Assembly: GCA_021828375.1 (NCBI GenBank)
Contig: JAKARS010000004.1
Location: 1-64,000 of the forward strand
Direction: 5' to 3'
DNA length: 64,000 nucleotides
From: Nitrospirota bacterium
Lineage (GTDB): Bacteria; Nitrospirota; Leptospirillia; Leptospirillales; Leptospirillaceae
Part shown: one piece after another, positions 43,794 to 52,010 of the stretch
Position numbering within the stretch: the stretch's first letter is position 1
How the letters are laid out: each line of letters opens with the position of its first letter
The notes under the pieces: model-generated
Told to the model about the DNA's origin: nothing
Databases searched by the model: none
Seen by the model: only the letters and a program-made list of their open reading frames with translations
Made by a program: the position numbers and the translations under genes

Positions 43794-44752
43794 GTTTTTT
43801 TGATCCGGAGAATCCGGTGAAGGTTTCGGGGATGCTCCTCGTTGACAAACCGGCTGGGCCAACCTCCCACGACATCGTTCATCGGGTCAGAAAGCTTTCT
43901 GGCATTGATAAGGTCGGACACGGTGGAACTCTGGATCCGATGGCATCGGGGCTCCTTCCCCTTCTCGTGGGAGAGGCGACGAAAATGTCGTCGTTTATTC
44001 TGGCCGATGACAAGTCCTACGAGTTTGATCTGACCCTCGGGGCCACAACCGATACGGATGACAGTACGGGAGTGGTCGTCTCAACCTCTTCTGTTCCGGA
44101 GGATCTTTCCTCTTCGCGATTGAGGGCGATCACGAGAGATTTCGAGGGAGAGAGGTTGCAACAGCCTCCCATGTACTCGGCTGTAAAACAACAAGGAGTT
44201 CCTCTCTACAAGCTCGCCAGAAAAGGCGTCACGGTTCCCAGGGAATCCCGAAGGATTGAAATCTATTCGCTGGAACTCCTTGCAGTGGAGCCTCCGGTCC
44301 TGACCTTTCGGGTTCATTGTTCGAAAGGAACATATATTCGGGTTCTGGCGCGAGAGATAGGTGAGGCACTGTCCACGGGTGCCCATCTTAGCCGGCTTCG
44401 GCGACTGTCAGTGGGAACCTTTTCGCTGGGCGAGGCGACGGCTCTTGCTGTCATGGAAAAAGAGTGGAAGGCCCCTGACTTCACCAGGAACCTGCTGGGG
44501 CCGGATCGGGTTTTTGATGCTTTGCCGGGAGTGCGTCTTCTCGGAGAAGCCTCCACACGCCTTCTGAAGGGCGCTCTTTTGCCGGCGACGGCAATTTTTC
44601 GCCGAGAAGGATTGTTTCACATGAAGGATATGATTAGAATACTCGGACAGGATGGAAAAATCCGGGCGATTGCAGAAGCCCTGCGCGAGGGTGAGAGCTT
44701 GGGAGATTTTCCATTGGGAATCCCCTTTGCGAGGGTCTCGCTCGTATTCTAG
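43790..44752 (+). CDS. truB: tRNA pseudouridine-55 synthase
   Basis: TruB makes pseudouridine 55 in tRNA T loops. Motif I and the catalytic Asp are plain (GMLLVDKPAGPTSHDIV, KVGHGGTLDPMASGLLPLLVG). The family also shows YEFDLTLGATTDTDDSTG, QQPPMYSAVKQQGVPLYKLAR and SKGTYIRVLAREIG. It has 320 residues with a C-terminal PUA-like region. The start is GTG, overlapping rbfA. Confidence 0.96.
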   Translation: MSFFDPENPVKVSGMLLVDKPAGPTSHDIVHRVRKLSGIDKVGHGGTLDPMASGLLPLLVGEATKMSSFILADDKSYEFDLTLGATTDTDDSTGVVVSTSSVPEDLSSSRLRAITRDFEGERLQQPPMYSAVKQQGVPLYKLARKGVTVPRESRRIEIYSLELLAVEPPVLTFRVHCSKGTYIRVLAREIGEALSTGAHLSRLRRLSVGTFSLGEATALAVMEKEWKAPDFTRNLLGPDRVFDALPGVRLLGEASTRLLKGALLPATAIFRREGLFHMKDMIRILGQDGKIRAIAEALREGESLGDFPLGIPFARVSLVF

Positions 44753-44779
44753 GGAGCAGGGTTCCGGAGAGGGATTTAC

Positions 44780-44840
44780 TGGCCCGGACGTGTGTCGCGG
44801 GGTGCCGGGACCATGACAAATCACGGGCTCATTCGGGCCA
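44780..44840 (+). promoter_or_regulatory. Structured rpsO leader, candidate S15 autoregulatory element
   Basis: The spacer before rpsO holds a perfect inverted repeat TGGCCCG (44780-44786) and CGGGCCA (44834-44840). It encloses further G/C-rich, self-complementary sequence, giving a branched fold ending 31 bases before the rpsO ATG. S15 represses its own translation through such leaders in several phyla, with unrelated structures; the assignment here is inferred from position. Confidence 0.4.
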
Positions 44841-44871
44841 AAAGTTCGTTTTTAACTAGGGAGTTTTTCTC

Positions 44872-45141
44872 ATGGCATTAAGCAAGGAAAAAAAGCAGGA
44901 AGTTATCGAATCTTTTAAAATTTCTGGCAATGACACCGGATCTGTTGAGGTTCAGGTTGCCATACTGACGGAGCGTATCAACCAGCTGGGAGAGCACTTC
45001 AAGAAGTTCCCTAAGGATGTCCATTCCCGAAGGGGTCTCCTTTTGATGGTGAGCCGCAGGAGACGCCATCTCAAATACCTTCAGTCAAATAACCCGGCCA
45101 AGTACCAGGAAATCATCAGCCGCTTGGGTCTCCGCCGCTAG
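44872..45141 (+). CDS. rpsO: 30S ribosomal protein S15
   Basis: The 89-residue protein contains [21 protein letters not shown] and [22 protein letters not shown], the rRNA-binding core of S15, at normal length. It nucleates the 30S platform. It lies before pnp as in E. coli. Confidence 0.97.
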   Translation: MALSKEKKQEVIESFKISGNDTGSVEVQVAILTERINQLGEHFKKFPKDVHSRRGLLLMVSRRRRHLKYLQSNNPAKYQEIISRLGLRR

Positions 45142-45186
45142 GCGCTAGGCCAGACAGTATTCCCGAATGGACAATCTGTAAAGCCT

Positions 45187-45215
45187 CCCTCAACGACCTC
45201 AGGGTTCATTGAGGG
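45187..45215 (+). promoter_or_regulatory. Hairpin in the rpsO-pnp spacer
   Basis: CCCTCAA (45187-45193) pairs perfectly with TTGAGGG (45209-45215) across a 15-base loop, in the 166-base spacer between rpsO and pnp. There is no T tract, so it is not a terminator. It may be a processing or PNPase-autoregulation site as known for E. coli pnp leaders; this is inference. Confidence 0.4.
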
Positions 45216-45307
45216 CCTGCCCGGGGACTCCCTGAAGCAGTCGGCTCAAACGTCTTTCAATCAATGATGTCTCGTGACACAAGAACACGGAAAGGATCCC
45301 CCCCAGA

Positions 45308-47437
45308 ATGAAGCCAGTTACAGTTGAAGTTGCCGTCGGAGGAAAGACGGTCAGGATCGAGACAGGACGTATGGCTCGCCAGGCCGACGGAGCCGCGGTT
45401 CTCTGGGTCGAGGGGACAGTGATTATCGCCACAGCTGTTGCGGCAAAGACCGTCAAGCCGGGAACCGATTTTCTTCCTCTGACAGTGGACTACCAGGAGC
45501 GGGCCTATGCCGCGGGAAAAATCCCGGGAGGATTCTTCAAGAGAGAAGGAAAGCCGTCTGAGCGAGAGATATTGAACAGCCGCCTCGTCGACCGTCCTCT
45601 GCGTCCGCTCTTTCCTGAAGGGTTCTACTACGACACCCAAGTGATCGCCTCCGTGGTCTCCGCAGACCGGAGCGGGGTCACTGATGTGATGGCCGTTGTG
45701 GCGGCATCCACTGCGTTGACCATTTCCGACATTCCTTTTAATGATCCTCTTGGCGCTGTTCGTGTGGGCTATGTGAATGGCCAGTTTGTGATCAACCCCG
45801 ACATTGAGGCCCAGGAGCAATCCAGCCTCGATCTCGTGGTGGCAGGAACGGCTGATGCCATCATGATGGTGGAAGGCAAGGCGGACGAGGTTTCCGAAGA
45901 GCTCTTCCTCGAGGCGATCCGGACAGCCCACGCTGCCTGCCAGCCGATCATTGCCGCCCAGCGCGAACTTCAGCAGAAAATTGGAAAGGCCAAGCGGGCT
46001 CTTCCCAAAGTTCCCGTGCGTCCCGAGCTCATGGAGAAAATCCGATCAGGGGGGCGTGATGCCCTTTCGGGAATCCTTGTTGTTTCGGACAAGAAGGTTC
46101 GGGAGGAGAAAACTGCCGAGATTCGGAGCTCTCTTGCCAAGGAGCTATTTCCCGAAGGATTTGCCGACCCCATGCAGGAAAAGGAGTTCTCCAACGGATT
46201 CCATGAGCTCGAGCGAGAGCTCCTGCGTGCCATGGTTCTCGATCGCGGGATCCGTGCCGATGGTCGCTCCACGACGGAGATCCGTCCCATCACAATCGAG
46301 GTAGGAATCCTTCCCCGAACCCATGGATCGGCCCTCTTTACCCGAGGAGAGACCCAGAGCCTTTCCGTGGCGACTCTCGGAACTTCCGATGACGAACAAC
46401 GGATCGACTCCCTGGAGGGAGAATCCCACAAGCGGTTCATGCTTCACTATAACTTTCCGGCCTTCTCGGTTGGGGAAGTCAAGCCGATGCGGGGGCCGGG
46501 GCGTCGGGAGATTGGCCATGGAAATCTTGCAGAGAGAGCCCTCATCCCGGTTCTGCCGTCGAAGGACGACTTTCCCTATTCGATCCGGCTTGTGTCCGAC
46601 ATTCTGGAATCGAATGGTTCGACCTCCATGGCCACCGTCTGTGGCGGAACTCTGGCCATGATGGATGCCGGCATTCCCATCAAGGCCCCCGTCGCCGGAA
46701 TCGCCATGGGTCTGATCAAGGAAGGAGACAGAATCGCAATTCTGTCAGATATTCTGGGGATCGAGGATCATCTTGGTGATATGGATTTCAAGGTGACCGG
46801 AACGGATGTCGGTGTCACTGCGGTTCAGATGGACATCAAGATCAAGGGCATTACCCTTGAGATCATGAAGAAATCTCTCGAACAGGCCCGTGTCGGTCGG
46901 ATTCACATCATGGGAAAGATGAAGGAGGCCTTGCCGTCCGTTCGCTCCCAGATGTCTCCCTATGCGCCTCGCATCATGACCATCCAGATCAAGCAAGACA
47001 AAATCAGGGAGGTCATTGGGCCCGGCGGAAAGATGATTCGCAGTATCACCGAACGGACGGGTGCCAAGATCGAAATCGAGGATTCTGGTGTGATCCATGT
47101 GGCCTCCGCCGATGAGGAAGCCGCAAAGAAGGCCATCGAAATCATTCATCAGATCGTTGCCGAGGCGGAAGTGGGCAAGATCTATCTTGGCAAGGTCAAG
47201 ACCGTTGCCGAATATGGGGCTTTTGTGGAAATCATGCCTGGCACCACCGGTCTTTGCCATGTATCCCAACTTGAACCCCGTCGCGTCGAGAAGGTGACCG
47301 ATGTGGTCAACGAGGGGGACGAGATTGTCGTGAAGGTTCTGGAAGTGGACCGTCAGGGAAAAATTCGCCTTTCCCGGAAGGAAGCCATCGCCGAGGAAGG
47401 GGAGGGACGCGAAACGCGGGCCTCTGCCACCCACTAG
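45308..47437 (+). CDS. pnp: Polyribonucleotide nucleotidyltransferase (PNPase)
   Basis: PNPase degrades RNA 3' to 5' phosphorolytically. The 709-residue protein has two RNase PH domains (YQERAYAAGKIPGGFFKREGK, LVDRPLRPLFPEGF; MATVCGGTLAMMDAGIP, GDRIAILSDILGIEDHLGDM). A KH domain (VIGPGGKMIRSITERTGAKI) and an S1 domain (GKVKTVAEYGAFVEIMPGTTG) follow. All are intact. It ends the rimP-to-pnp cluster. Confidence 0.97.
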   Translation: MKPVTVEVAVGGKTVRIETGRMARQADGAAVLWVEGTVIIATAVAAKTVKPGTDFLPLTVDYQERAYAAGKIPGGFFKREGKPSEREILNSRLVDRPLRPLFPEGFYYDTQVIASVVSADRSGVTDVMAVVAASTALTISDIPFNDPLGAVRVGYVNGQFVINPDIEAQEQSSLDLVVAGTADAIMMVEGKADEVSEELFLEAIRTAHAACQPIIAAQRELQQKIGKAKRALPKVPVRPELMEKIRSGGRDALSGILVVSDKKVREEKTAEIRSSLAKELFPEGFADPMQEKEFSNGFHELERELLRAMVLDRGIRADGRSTTEIRPITIEVGILPRTHGSALFTRGETQSLSVATLGTSDDEQRIDSLEGESHKRFMLHYNFPAFSVGEVKPMRGPGRREIGHGNLAERALIPVLPSKDDFPYSIRLVSDILESNGSTSMATVCGGTLAMMDAGIPIKAPVAGIAMGLIKEGDRIAILSDILGIEDHLGDMDFKVTGTDVGVTAVQMDIKIKGITLEIMKKSLEQARVGRIHIMGKMKEALPSVRSQMSPYAPRIMTIQIKQDKIREVIGPGGKMIRSITERTGAKIEIEDSGVIHVASADEEAAKKAIEIIHQIVAEAEVGKIYLGKVKTVAEYGAFVEIMPGTTGLCHVSQLEPRRVEKVTDVVNEGDEIVVKVLEVDRQGKIRLSRKEAIAEEGEGRETRASATH

Positions 47438-47456
47438 ATCGTTCTCGGGTCCGTTC

Positions 47457-47485
47457 TTGTTTTTTTGAATGGGGTTTGCCATAAT
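47457..47485 (+). promoter_or_regulatory. Promoter for the 40-residue membrane protein gene
   Basis: TTGTTT (47457-47462), a 17-base spacer, then CATAAT (47480-47485). The expected start near 47492 gives a leader of about 150 bases carrying several hairpins. Confidence 0.55.
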
Positions 47486-47511
47486 GCTTCCTGTCTTATC
47501 AGTCTGGTGAT

Positions 47512-47613
47512 TTGGCAGGGGATGTGGATCCGCAAGGATCTTTAGCCAAGGCCTGCCCCCCAAAGGGAAAGGGCAGGAGTCATTCGCATTCGTCCCAGAT
47601 TTTTTCTGGGACG
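47512..47613 (+). promoter_or_regulatory. Structured 5' leader with competing hairpins
   Basis: Arms TTGGC (47512-47516) and GCCAA (47545-47549) enclose a hairpin GATCC-GCAA-GGATC (47527-47540) with a GNRA tetraloop. CCTGCCC (47552-47558) can pair either with GGCAGG (47514-47519) or with GGGCAGG (47571-47577), so two folds exclude each other. A perfect 9-base stem CGTCCCAGA/TCTGGGACG (47591-47613) with a T5 loop follows, about 20 bases before the AGGAGG of the 40-residue gene. I match it to no known riboswitch class. Confidence 0.5.
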
Positions 47614-47644
47614 GGCGCGAGACAATCATCGAGGAGGTCTGTCA

Positions 47645-47767
47645 ATGGATGTGAACAAAGGTGCTACAGGGCTTGTGGTCGTGGCCATCATCATGGCGGT
47701 TGTCTGGGGCGGACTCTCTATGTATGTCGGGGTGAATCCCTTCTTCCTTCCGACCGGAGTTCATTAA
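47645..47767 (+). CDS. 40-residue single-span membrane protein, missing from ORF track
   Basis: From ATG 47645 the frame reads MDVNKGATGLVVVAIIMAVV and then WGGLSMYVGVNPFFLPTGVH to a TAA at 47767. One hydrophobic helix is flanked by a short N terminus and an aromatic C terminus. AGGAGG lies 7 bases upstream, the best ribosome site in this part of the window, and there is a promoter and a structured leader before it and a strong terminator after it. That makes it a self-contained transcription unit. Small spans like this often serve as accessory subunits of respiratory oxidases (CydX, CcoQ types), but no such identity can be claimed from the sequence. Confidence 0.7.
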   Translation: MDVNKGATGLVVVAIIMAVVWGGLSMYVGVNPFFLPTGVH

Positions 47768-47845
47768 TCCCCGAGACGTTTGCTTTGTCTTCCGGAGTTC
47801 CCTCCGGATATCTTTTTCGGCCTTTATTCTTATCTTCCTTTGCAG

Positions 47846-47876
47846 GGTGCCTGCCTTCGGGTGGGCACCTTTTTTT
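47846..47876 (+). terminator. Strong intrinsic terminator with UUCG loop
   Basis: GGTGCCTGCC, TTCG, GGTGGGCACC form a 10-pair stem (two G-U pairs) with a UUCG tetraloop, followed by seven T. It closes the small membrane protein unit and separates it from the M16 peptidase run. Confidence 0.9.
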
Positions 47877-47900
47877 GCATGGATGTCTCTGTCGGGAGTC

Positions 47901-47931
47901 TTGCGCATCCCCTTTCCCCTAACGGCATAAA
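47901..47931 (+). promoter_or_regulatory. Weak promoter candidate before the M16 peptidase
   Basis: TTGCGC (47901-47906) and CATAAA (47926-47931) are 19 bases apart, longer than ideal. A promoter is needed here because a strong terminator precedes the 48012 gene, but this site is only the best candidate seen. Confidence 0.3.
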
Positions 47932-48011
47932 CACGTTCTTCTCCCTGTCCGAGGATTCGGACCCGGGACTCTCCGACTCTTGGGTCGAGGGACTATCAAG
48001 AAAGAGCCGCG

Positions 48012-49247
48012 ATGCCCTACATAAAGCACACTCTCTCAAATGGGCTTGCCGTTTACAGCGATCCCGTCACCTCCTCCCGCTCAGCCGCCATTGGTGTCTG
48101 GGTGCGGGCCGGCTCCCGTTACGAGTCTCCCAAGGAGGCCGGTATGACCCATTTTCTGGAGCACATGTGCTTTAAGGGGACCCCCTCCCGCAATGCCCAG
48201 GAGATTGCCAACGAGATGGACTTCCTGGGAGGGGAGATGAACGCCTTTACCTCCCAGGAGATGACCTGCTTCTATGCCCATCTTCTGACAGAAAATGTCT
48301 CCCGGGCCGCCCTTCTCCTGGGGGATCTCCTCACCCGATCAACCTTTGATGGAGAGGAGCTCGATCGGGAGAGGGGGGTTGTGATCGAGGAGATTGCAGA
48401 GTCCCGCGACGACCCGGACGATCTTGTGACCCAGAACCTCTATGAGGCCCACTTTGGGGCCCATCCCCTGTCCCGCCCGATTCTGGGAACGGAAGAGTCC
48501 CTCTCCTCTTTCTCCCGCGAGGATGTTCAGAGTTACTTCCGGCGGAACTACCATTCCGGTTCGATGTTTGTGACCGTTTCCGGTCGATTTTCCTGGCCCT
48601 CCCTCCGGGAGTCCCTCGAGCAGGCCTTCTCCGATCTTCCCTTGGCACCTAGCCAAAGGACGGAAGACGGATCCGCGTTTCTCCCGGCCTATGGAAAGAC
48701 GCAAAAGGAGAAAAAGCTGGAGCAGGTCCATGTGGCCATCGGGATGCCGGGCCTTCCTGTGGCCCACCCGGATCAGACGCTCCTTCGTCTTTTGAATGTC
48801 CATCTTGGGGGAGGAATGAGCTCGCGTCTTTTCCAGGAGGTTCGGGAGAAGAGAGGGCTCGCCTATTCGGTCTATTCCACCGGGCAATCCTTTGCCGATG
48901 GGGGGCTGGTCAGGATTTCGGCCTCGACGCGTCCCTCCAAGAAGCGGGAGCTTTTGGAGATTCTCGGAGAGGAAATTGCCCGCCTTGAATCGGTTCCCTT
49001 GACGGACGAGGAGCTCTCCCGAGCGAAGAATCAGGTGAAATCCTCACTTCTTTTGGGGCTTGAGTCCATTGGAACCCGGATGAACAAGATGGGCCGGGAT
49101 ATCCTTTATTGGGGGGAAGAGGTTCCGGTGGAAACCATTGAGGCGAGGATCGATTCCGCCACCCCGGAGGATATCCTTCGTCTGGCGCGGGCGCAGGGCT
49201 TTTCCGCGTCCCGTTCCCTTTCCGTTCTGGGTCCGGAGAAGGAATAA
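48012..49247 (+). CDS. M16-family zinc peptidase
   Basis: The 411-residue protein is a one-chain M16B peptidase. It has the inverted zinc motif HFLEHMCFKGT (HxxEH) near residue 45, EMNAFTSQEMTCFYAHLL, the third ligand region RGVVIEEIAES, and the C-terminal half with VREKRGLAYSVYS. It resembles processing-peptidase-like PqqL/YmxG proteins found after pnp in many genomes. It degrades peptides, in the cytoplasm since no signal is seen. Its stop shares a base with the pdxJ start. Confidence 0.93.
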   Translation: MPYIKHTLSNGLAVYSDPVTSSRSAAIGVWVRAGSRYESPKEAGMTHFLEHMCFKGTPSRNAQEIANEMDFLGGEMNAFTSQEMTCFYAHLLTENVSRAALLLGDLLTRSTFDGEELDRERGVVIEEIAESRDDPDDLVTQNLYEAHFGAHPLSRPILGTEESLSSFSREDVQSYFRRNYHSGSMFVTVSGRFSWPSLRESLEQAFSDLPLAPSQRTEDGSAFLPAYGKTQKEKKLEQVHVAIGMPGLPVAHPDQTLLRLLNVHLGGGMSSRLFQEVREKRGLAYSVYSTGQSFADGGLVRISASTRPSKKRELLEILGEEIARLESVPLTDEELSRAKNQVKSSLLLGLESIGTRMNKMGRDILYWGEEVPVETIEARIDSATPEDILRLARAQGFSASRSLSVLGPEKE

Positions 49248-50008
49248 TGCTCGGAAAGCCTGCCCTTCCCATTCGCCTGGGTGTCAACATTGACCATGTT
49301 GCCACCTTGCGTCAGGCTCGGGGCGAGTTTGATCCGGACCCCCTCTTTGCGGCTCATCTTGCCCGTCTGGCAGGCGCCGATCAAATCGTTCTTCATGTTC
49401 GTGAAGATCGTCGGCATGCCAATGAGAGCGATCTTCGCCGCCTTCGGGAAACATCCTCCCTTCCCCTCAATCTCGAGATGGCGCTCTCCCCCGAGATGGA
49501 GCTTATGGCCATTTCCCATCGCCCTGAACGGGTGACTCTCGTGCCAGAAAAACGCCAGGAGCGGACCACCGAAGGAGGCCTTGTTTTGGACGAGAGTTTT
49601 CTCGGCCGATTGCGTCCCTTTGTTGCCCGCTGTCGGGACGCAGGGATCCGGGTCTCCCTTTTCATGGACCCTGATCCTGAGATGGTTGCCCGTGCGGAGG
49701 GAACCGGAGTGGATCAGGTGGAGATCCATACGGGTCCCTATGCCCGGGCCTTCGGCGGAGCGGGGGAGGGAGGGGCCCTGCAGGATCTTGTCCGCACCGC
49801 TGAGGTCCTCCATCGTATGGGGCTTCTGGTGGCGGCGGGACACGGCCTCACCGTCCACAATCTTCCGGCTGTTCTAGCTCTTCCCCATCTTTCGGAAGTG
49901 AACATTGGCCACAGTATCGTGGCCCGGGCCGTTCTTCTGGGAATGCCGGAGGCCGTGGGAGAAGTCAGAAGACTGCTCCTTCCCTCCTGGCAAGGAGAGA
50001 GGCCATGA
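49247..50008 (+). CDS. pdxJ: Pyridoxine 5'-phosphate synthase
   Basis: PdxJ closes the pyridine ring in the DXP-dependent vitamin B6 pathway. The 253-residue barrel shows IRLGVNIDHVATLRQARG, HVREDRRHANESDLRRLR, PLNLEMA, VTLVPEKRQERTTEGG, AAGHGLTVHNLP and EVNIGHSIVARAV. It overlaps acpS by 4 bases; the pdxJ-acpS pairing is common. Confidence 0.97.
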   Translation: MLGKPALPIRLGVNIDHVATLRQARGEFDPDPLFAAHLARLAGADQIVLHVREDRRHANESDLRRLRETSSLPLNLEMALSPEMELMAISHRPERVTLVPEKRQERTTEGGLVLDESFLGRLRPFVARCRDAGIRVSLFMDPDPEMVARAEGTGVDQVEIHTGPYARAFGGAGEGGALQDLVRTAEVLHRMGLLVAAGHGLTVHNLPAVLALPHLSEVNIGHSIVARAVLLGMPEAVGEVRRLLLPSWQGERP

Positions 50009-50391
50009 TTGTGGGCGTGGGGGTCGATCTTGTGCGCATTGACCGGATTGGCCGCCTTCTTGATCGCTACGGATCACGCTTTGCCAGGAAGGTCTTCACG
50101 CCCACAGAGTGGACGGAGTCAGGGGGAAGGGCGTCTCACCTGGCGGGACGATTTGCCGTCAAGGAGGCCGTTCTCAAGGCCTTGGGGACCGGCCTCTCCG
50201 GAGGGATCGCCTGGCATGATGTGGAGACTCTCTCCCGAGAATCCGGGGCTCCCGAGGTGCGGACCTCCGGCGTCGTCCGATCACTCCTGGAAAGAAAGGG
50301 ACCCGTTTGCATCTGGGCCTCCATTAGCCATGAGCGGGAGAATGCGGTCGCAATGGTCATACTCGAAGGAGGGGACCGGTGCGTGTCGTAA
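50005..50391 (+). CDS. acpS: Holo-[acyl-carrier-protein] synthase
   Basis: AcpS transfers phosphopantetheine from CoA to acyl carrier protein. The 128-residue protein has IVGVGVDLVRIDRIGRLLDR (the Mg-binding GVDLV.I) and LAGRFAVKEAVLKALGTGL, the FAxKEA catalytic motif. It overlaps nnr by 13 bases. It works in fatty acid synthesis together with FabI, encoded later in the same run. Confidence 0.95.
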   Translation: MIVGVGVDLVRIDRIGRLLDRYGSRFARKVFTPTEWTESGGRASHLAGRFAVKEAVLKALGTGLSGGIAWHDVETLSRESGAPEVRTSGVVRSLLERKGPVCIWASISHERENAVAMVILEGGDRCVS

Positions 50392-52010
50392 CGCCCGAGG
50401 AGATGCGTGAGCTTGACGGGCGAGCCACCCGGGAGTTTGGGATTCCGGAAGAGATCCTGATGGAACGGGCGGGTATGGCCGTGGCAATTGCCTGCCGGGA
50501 GATTCTGGGGGCTCCGGCGGAGGTCTCCCGCCACATCGTTGCGGTGGTGGGCGGGGGCCACAATGGAGGAGATGCCCTTGTGGCCCTTCGTGATCTGGTT
50601 TCTCGGGGATACCCCGCCGCCATCGTCCTGATGGGATCCGAAAAGCCTCCATCCCAGGCGGTCAGCCGGGAGCTGGACCGTCTGGCCCGAATGGGGGTTG
50701 TTCCCACCCAGGGTGTCGACTCCTCCTTCCGTCACCGGATCTCTCACGCCGCTCTCCTAGTCGACGGCCTCTTCGGAACGGGATTTCGGGGGGGATCGCT
50801 GAGCCGGGAGGCTCGGGAGCTGATCGTTGCCATGAATCGGGCGGCGGACAGCGGGATTCCCGTCGTCTGCGTCGATATCCCGTCGGGTGTCAATGGGACG
50901 ACCGGCGCCGTCTCGGATGTGGCGGTCCGAGGAAGAAGGACGGTGACCTTCGGCGCTCCGAAATGGGGTCTGCTGTGCGATCCGGGCACCCGGTATGCCG
51001 GCGACATCTATCTCTCTCCCATTGGCTTTCCCCGAAATCTTCGGGACGGAGGTCAGCTTTCCTGTCTCCTTCCCCATGAAGCCAACGAGCTCCTTCCTGT
51101 CCGTCCTCCCGCAGTCCACAAGGGAGAGGCCGGCCACGTTCTCGTTGCCGGAGGGTCTCCCGGAAAATCGGGATCGGTTCTGCTGGCCGCCCGAGGAGCC
51201 CTTCGCTCGGGGGCGGGGCTTGTCACGGTCCTCTGGGACCGCTCCTTTGGGGAGGCCGCCGCCTCTCTTCCCGAAATCATGACGTTTCCGGTCGATTTCG
51301 CCACCCTCTCTCCCCGGGAGGTTTTTCGCTTCCTCCCCCGGATGGATGCCGTGGCCTGTGGACCCGGCGTGGAGGAAGCCTTTGGGGGACGGGCCCTCGT
51401 GGAATCCCTGCTTACTGACTATCCGGGACCTCTGGTGGGCGATGCCGGAGTCTTCGATCTCTTTGCCGGGAATCCCGAAAAGATGGCCTCATCAAGACGT
51501 GGTCCCCTGGTCTTGACTCCCCATCCGGGAGAGATGGGGCGGCTTCTTGGCCGGGACACGGCCACCATTGTCTCCGATCCTCTTGGATCTGTCCGGGAGG
51601 CGGCCGCGCGAACCGGGGCCGTGGTTCTTCTTAAGGGAGCCCGGACGCATGTTGCCCATCCCGACGGCAGGGTCTCGATCAACCTGACAGGGGATCCTGT
51701 GATGGCCGGGGCCGGGATGGGCGATGTCCTGACCGGGATCATTGCCACATTCCTGGGGCAGGGGCTCGCTCCTTTCGACGCTGCCCGCCTTGGCGCCTTT
51801 TTCCATGGACGGGCCGGAGAGCTTCTGGGGACCACGTCGACCCGAGGAAGGCTGGCTTCGGAGCTGGCAGATCTTCTTCCCGTGATCCTCTCCCCGGTCG
51901 GCGGAACAGCCCATCAGACCCCCGGGTTCAATCGATCCCAGGATCCTGCGCTTTTCTGGCCCTTTCCCGCACCCTGTCCGCCCTCGGCCTCTTTCGGAGG
52001 GCGGCAGTGA
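50379..52010 (+). CDS. nnr: Bifunctional NAD(P)HX epimerase / dehydratase
   Basis: Nnr repairs hydrated NADH and NADPH. The N-terminal YjeF epimerase domain (about 1-215) has MERAGMAVA, VVGGGHNGGDALVALRDL and VDGLFGTGFRG. The C-terminal ADP-dependent dehydratase domain (ribokinase-like) has HKGEAGHVLVAGGSPGKSGS, LTPHPGEMGRLLG, LLKGARTHVAHPDG and GAGMGDVLTGIIATFLGQG. At 543 residues it is slightly long because of a Pro-rich C terminus. The start is GTG. Confidence 0.95.
   Translation: MRVVTPEEMRELDGRATREFGIPEEILMERAGMAVAIACREILGAPAEVSRHIVAVVGGGHNGGDALVALRDLVSRGYPAAIVLMGSEKPPSQAVSRELDRLARMGVVPTQGVDSSFRHRISHAALLVDGLFGTGFRGGSLSREARELIVAMNRAADSGIPVVCVDIPSGVNGTTGAVSDVAVRGRRTVTFGAPKWGLLCDPGTRYAGDIYLSPIGFPRNLRDGGQLSCLLPHEANELLPVRPPAVHKGEAGHVLVAGGSPGKSGSVLLAARGALRSGAGLVTVLWDRSFGEAAASLPEIMTFPVDFATLSPREVFRFLPRMDAVACGPGVEEAFGGRALVESLLTDYPGPLVGDAGVFDLFAGNPEKMASSRRGPLVLTPHPGEMGRLLGRDTATIVSDPLGSVREAAARTGAVVLLKGARTHVAHPDGRVSINLTGDPVMAGAGMGDVLTGIIATFLGQGLAPFDAARLGAFFHGRAGELLGTTSTRGRLASELADLLPVILSPVGGTAHQTPGFNRSQDPALFWPFPAPCPPSASFGGRQ

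Noticed and set aside
47591-47613. CGTCCCAGA/TCTGGGACG hairpin as a terminator
   Set aside because: The T run is in the loop and no T tract follows the stem; it lies just before a ribosome site, so it is treated as part of the leader.
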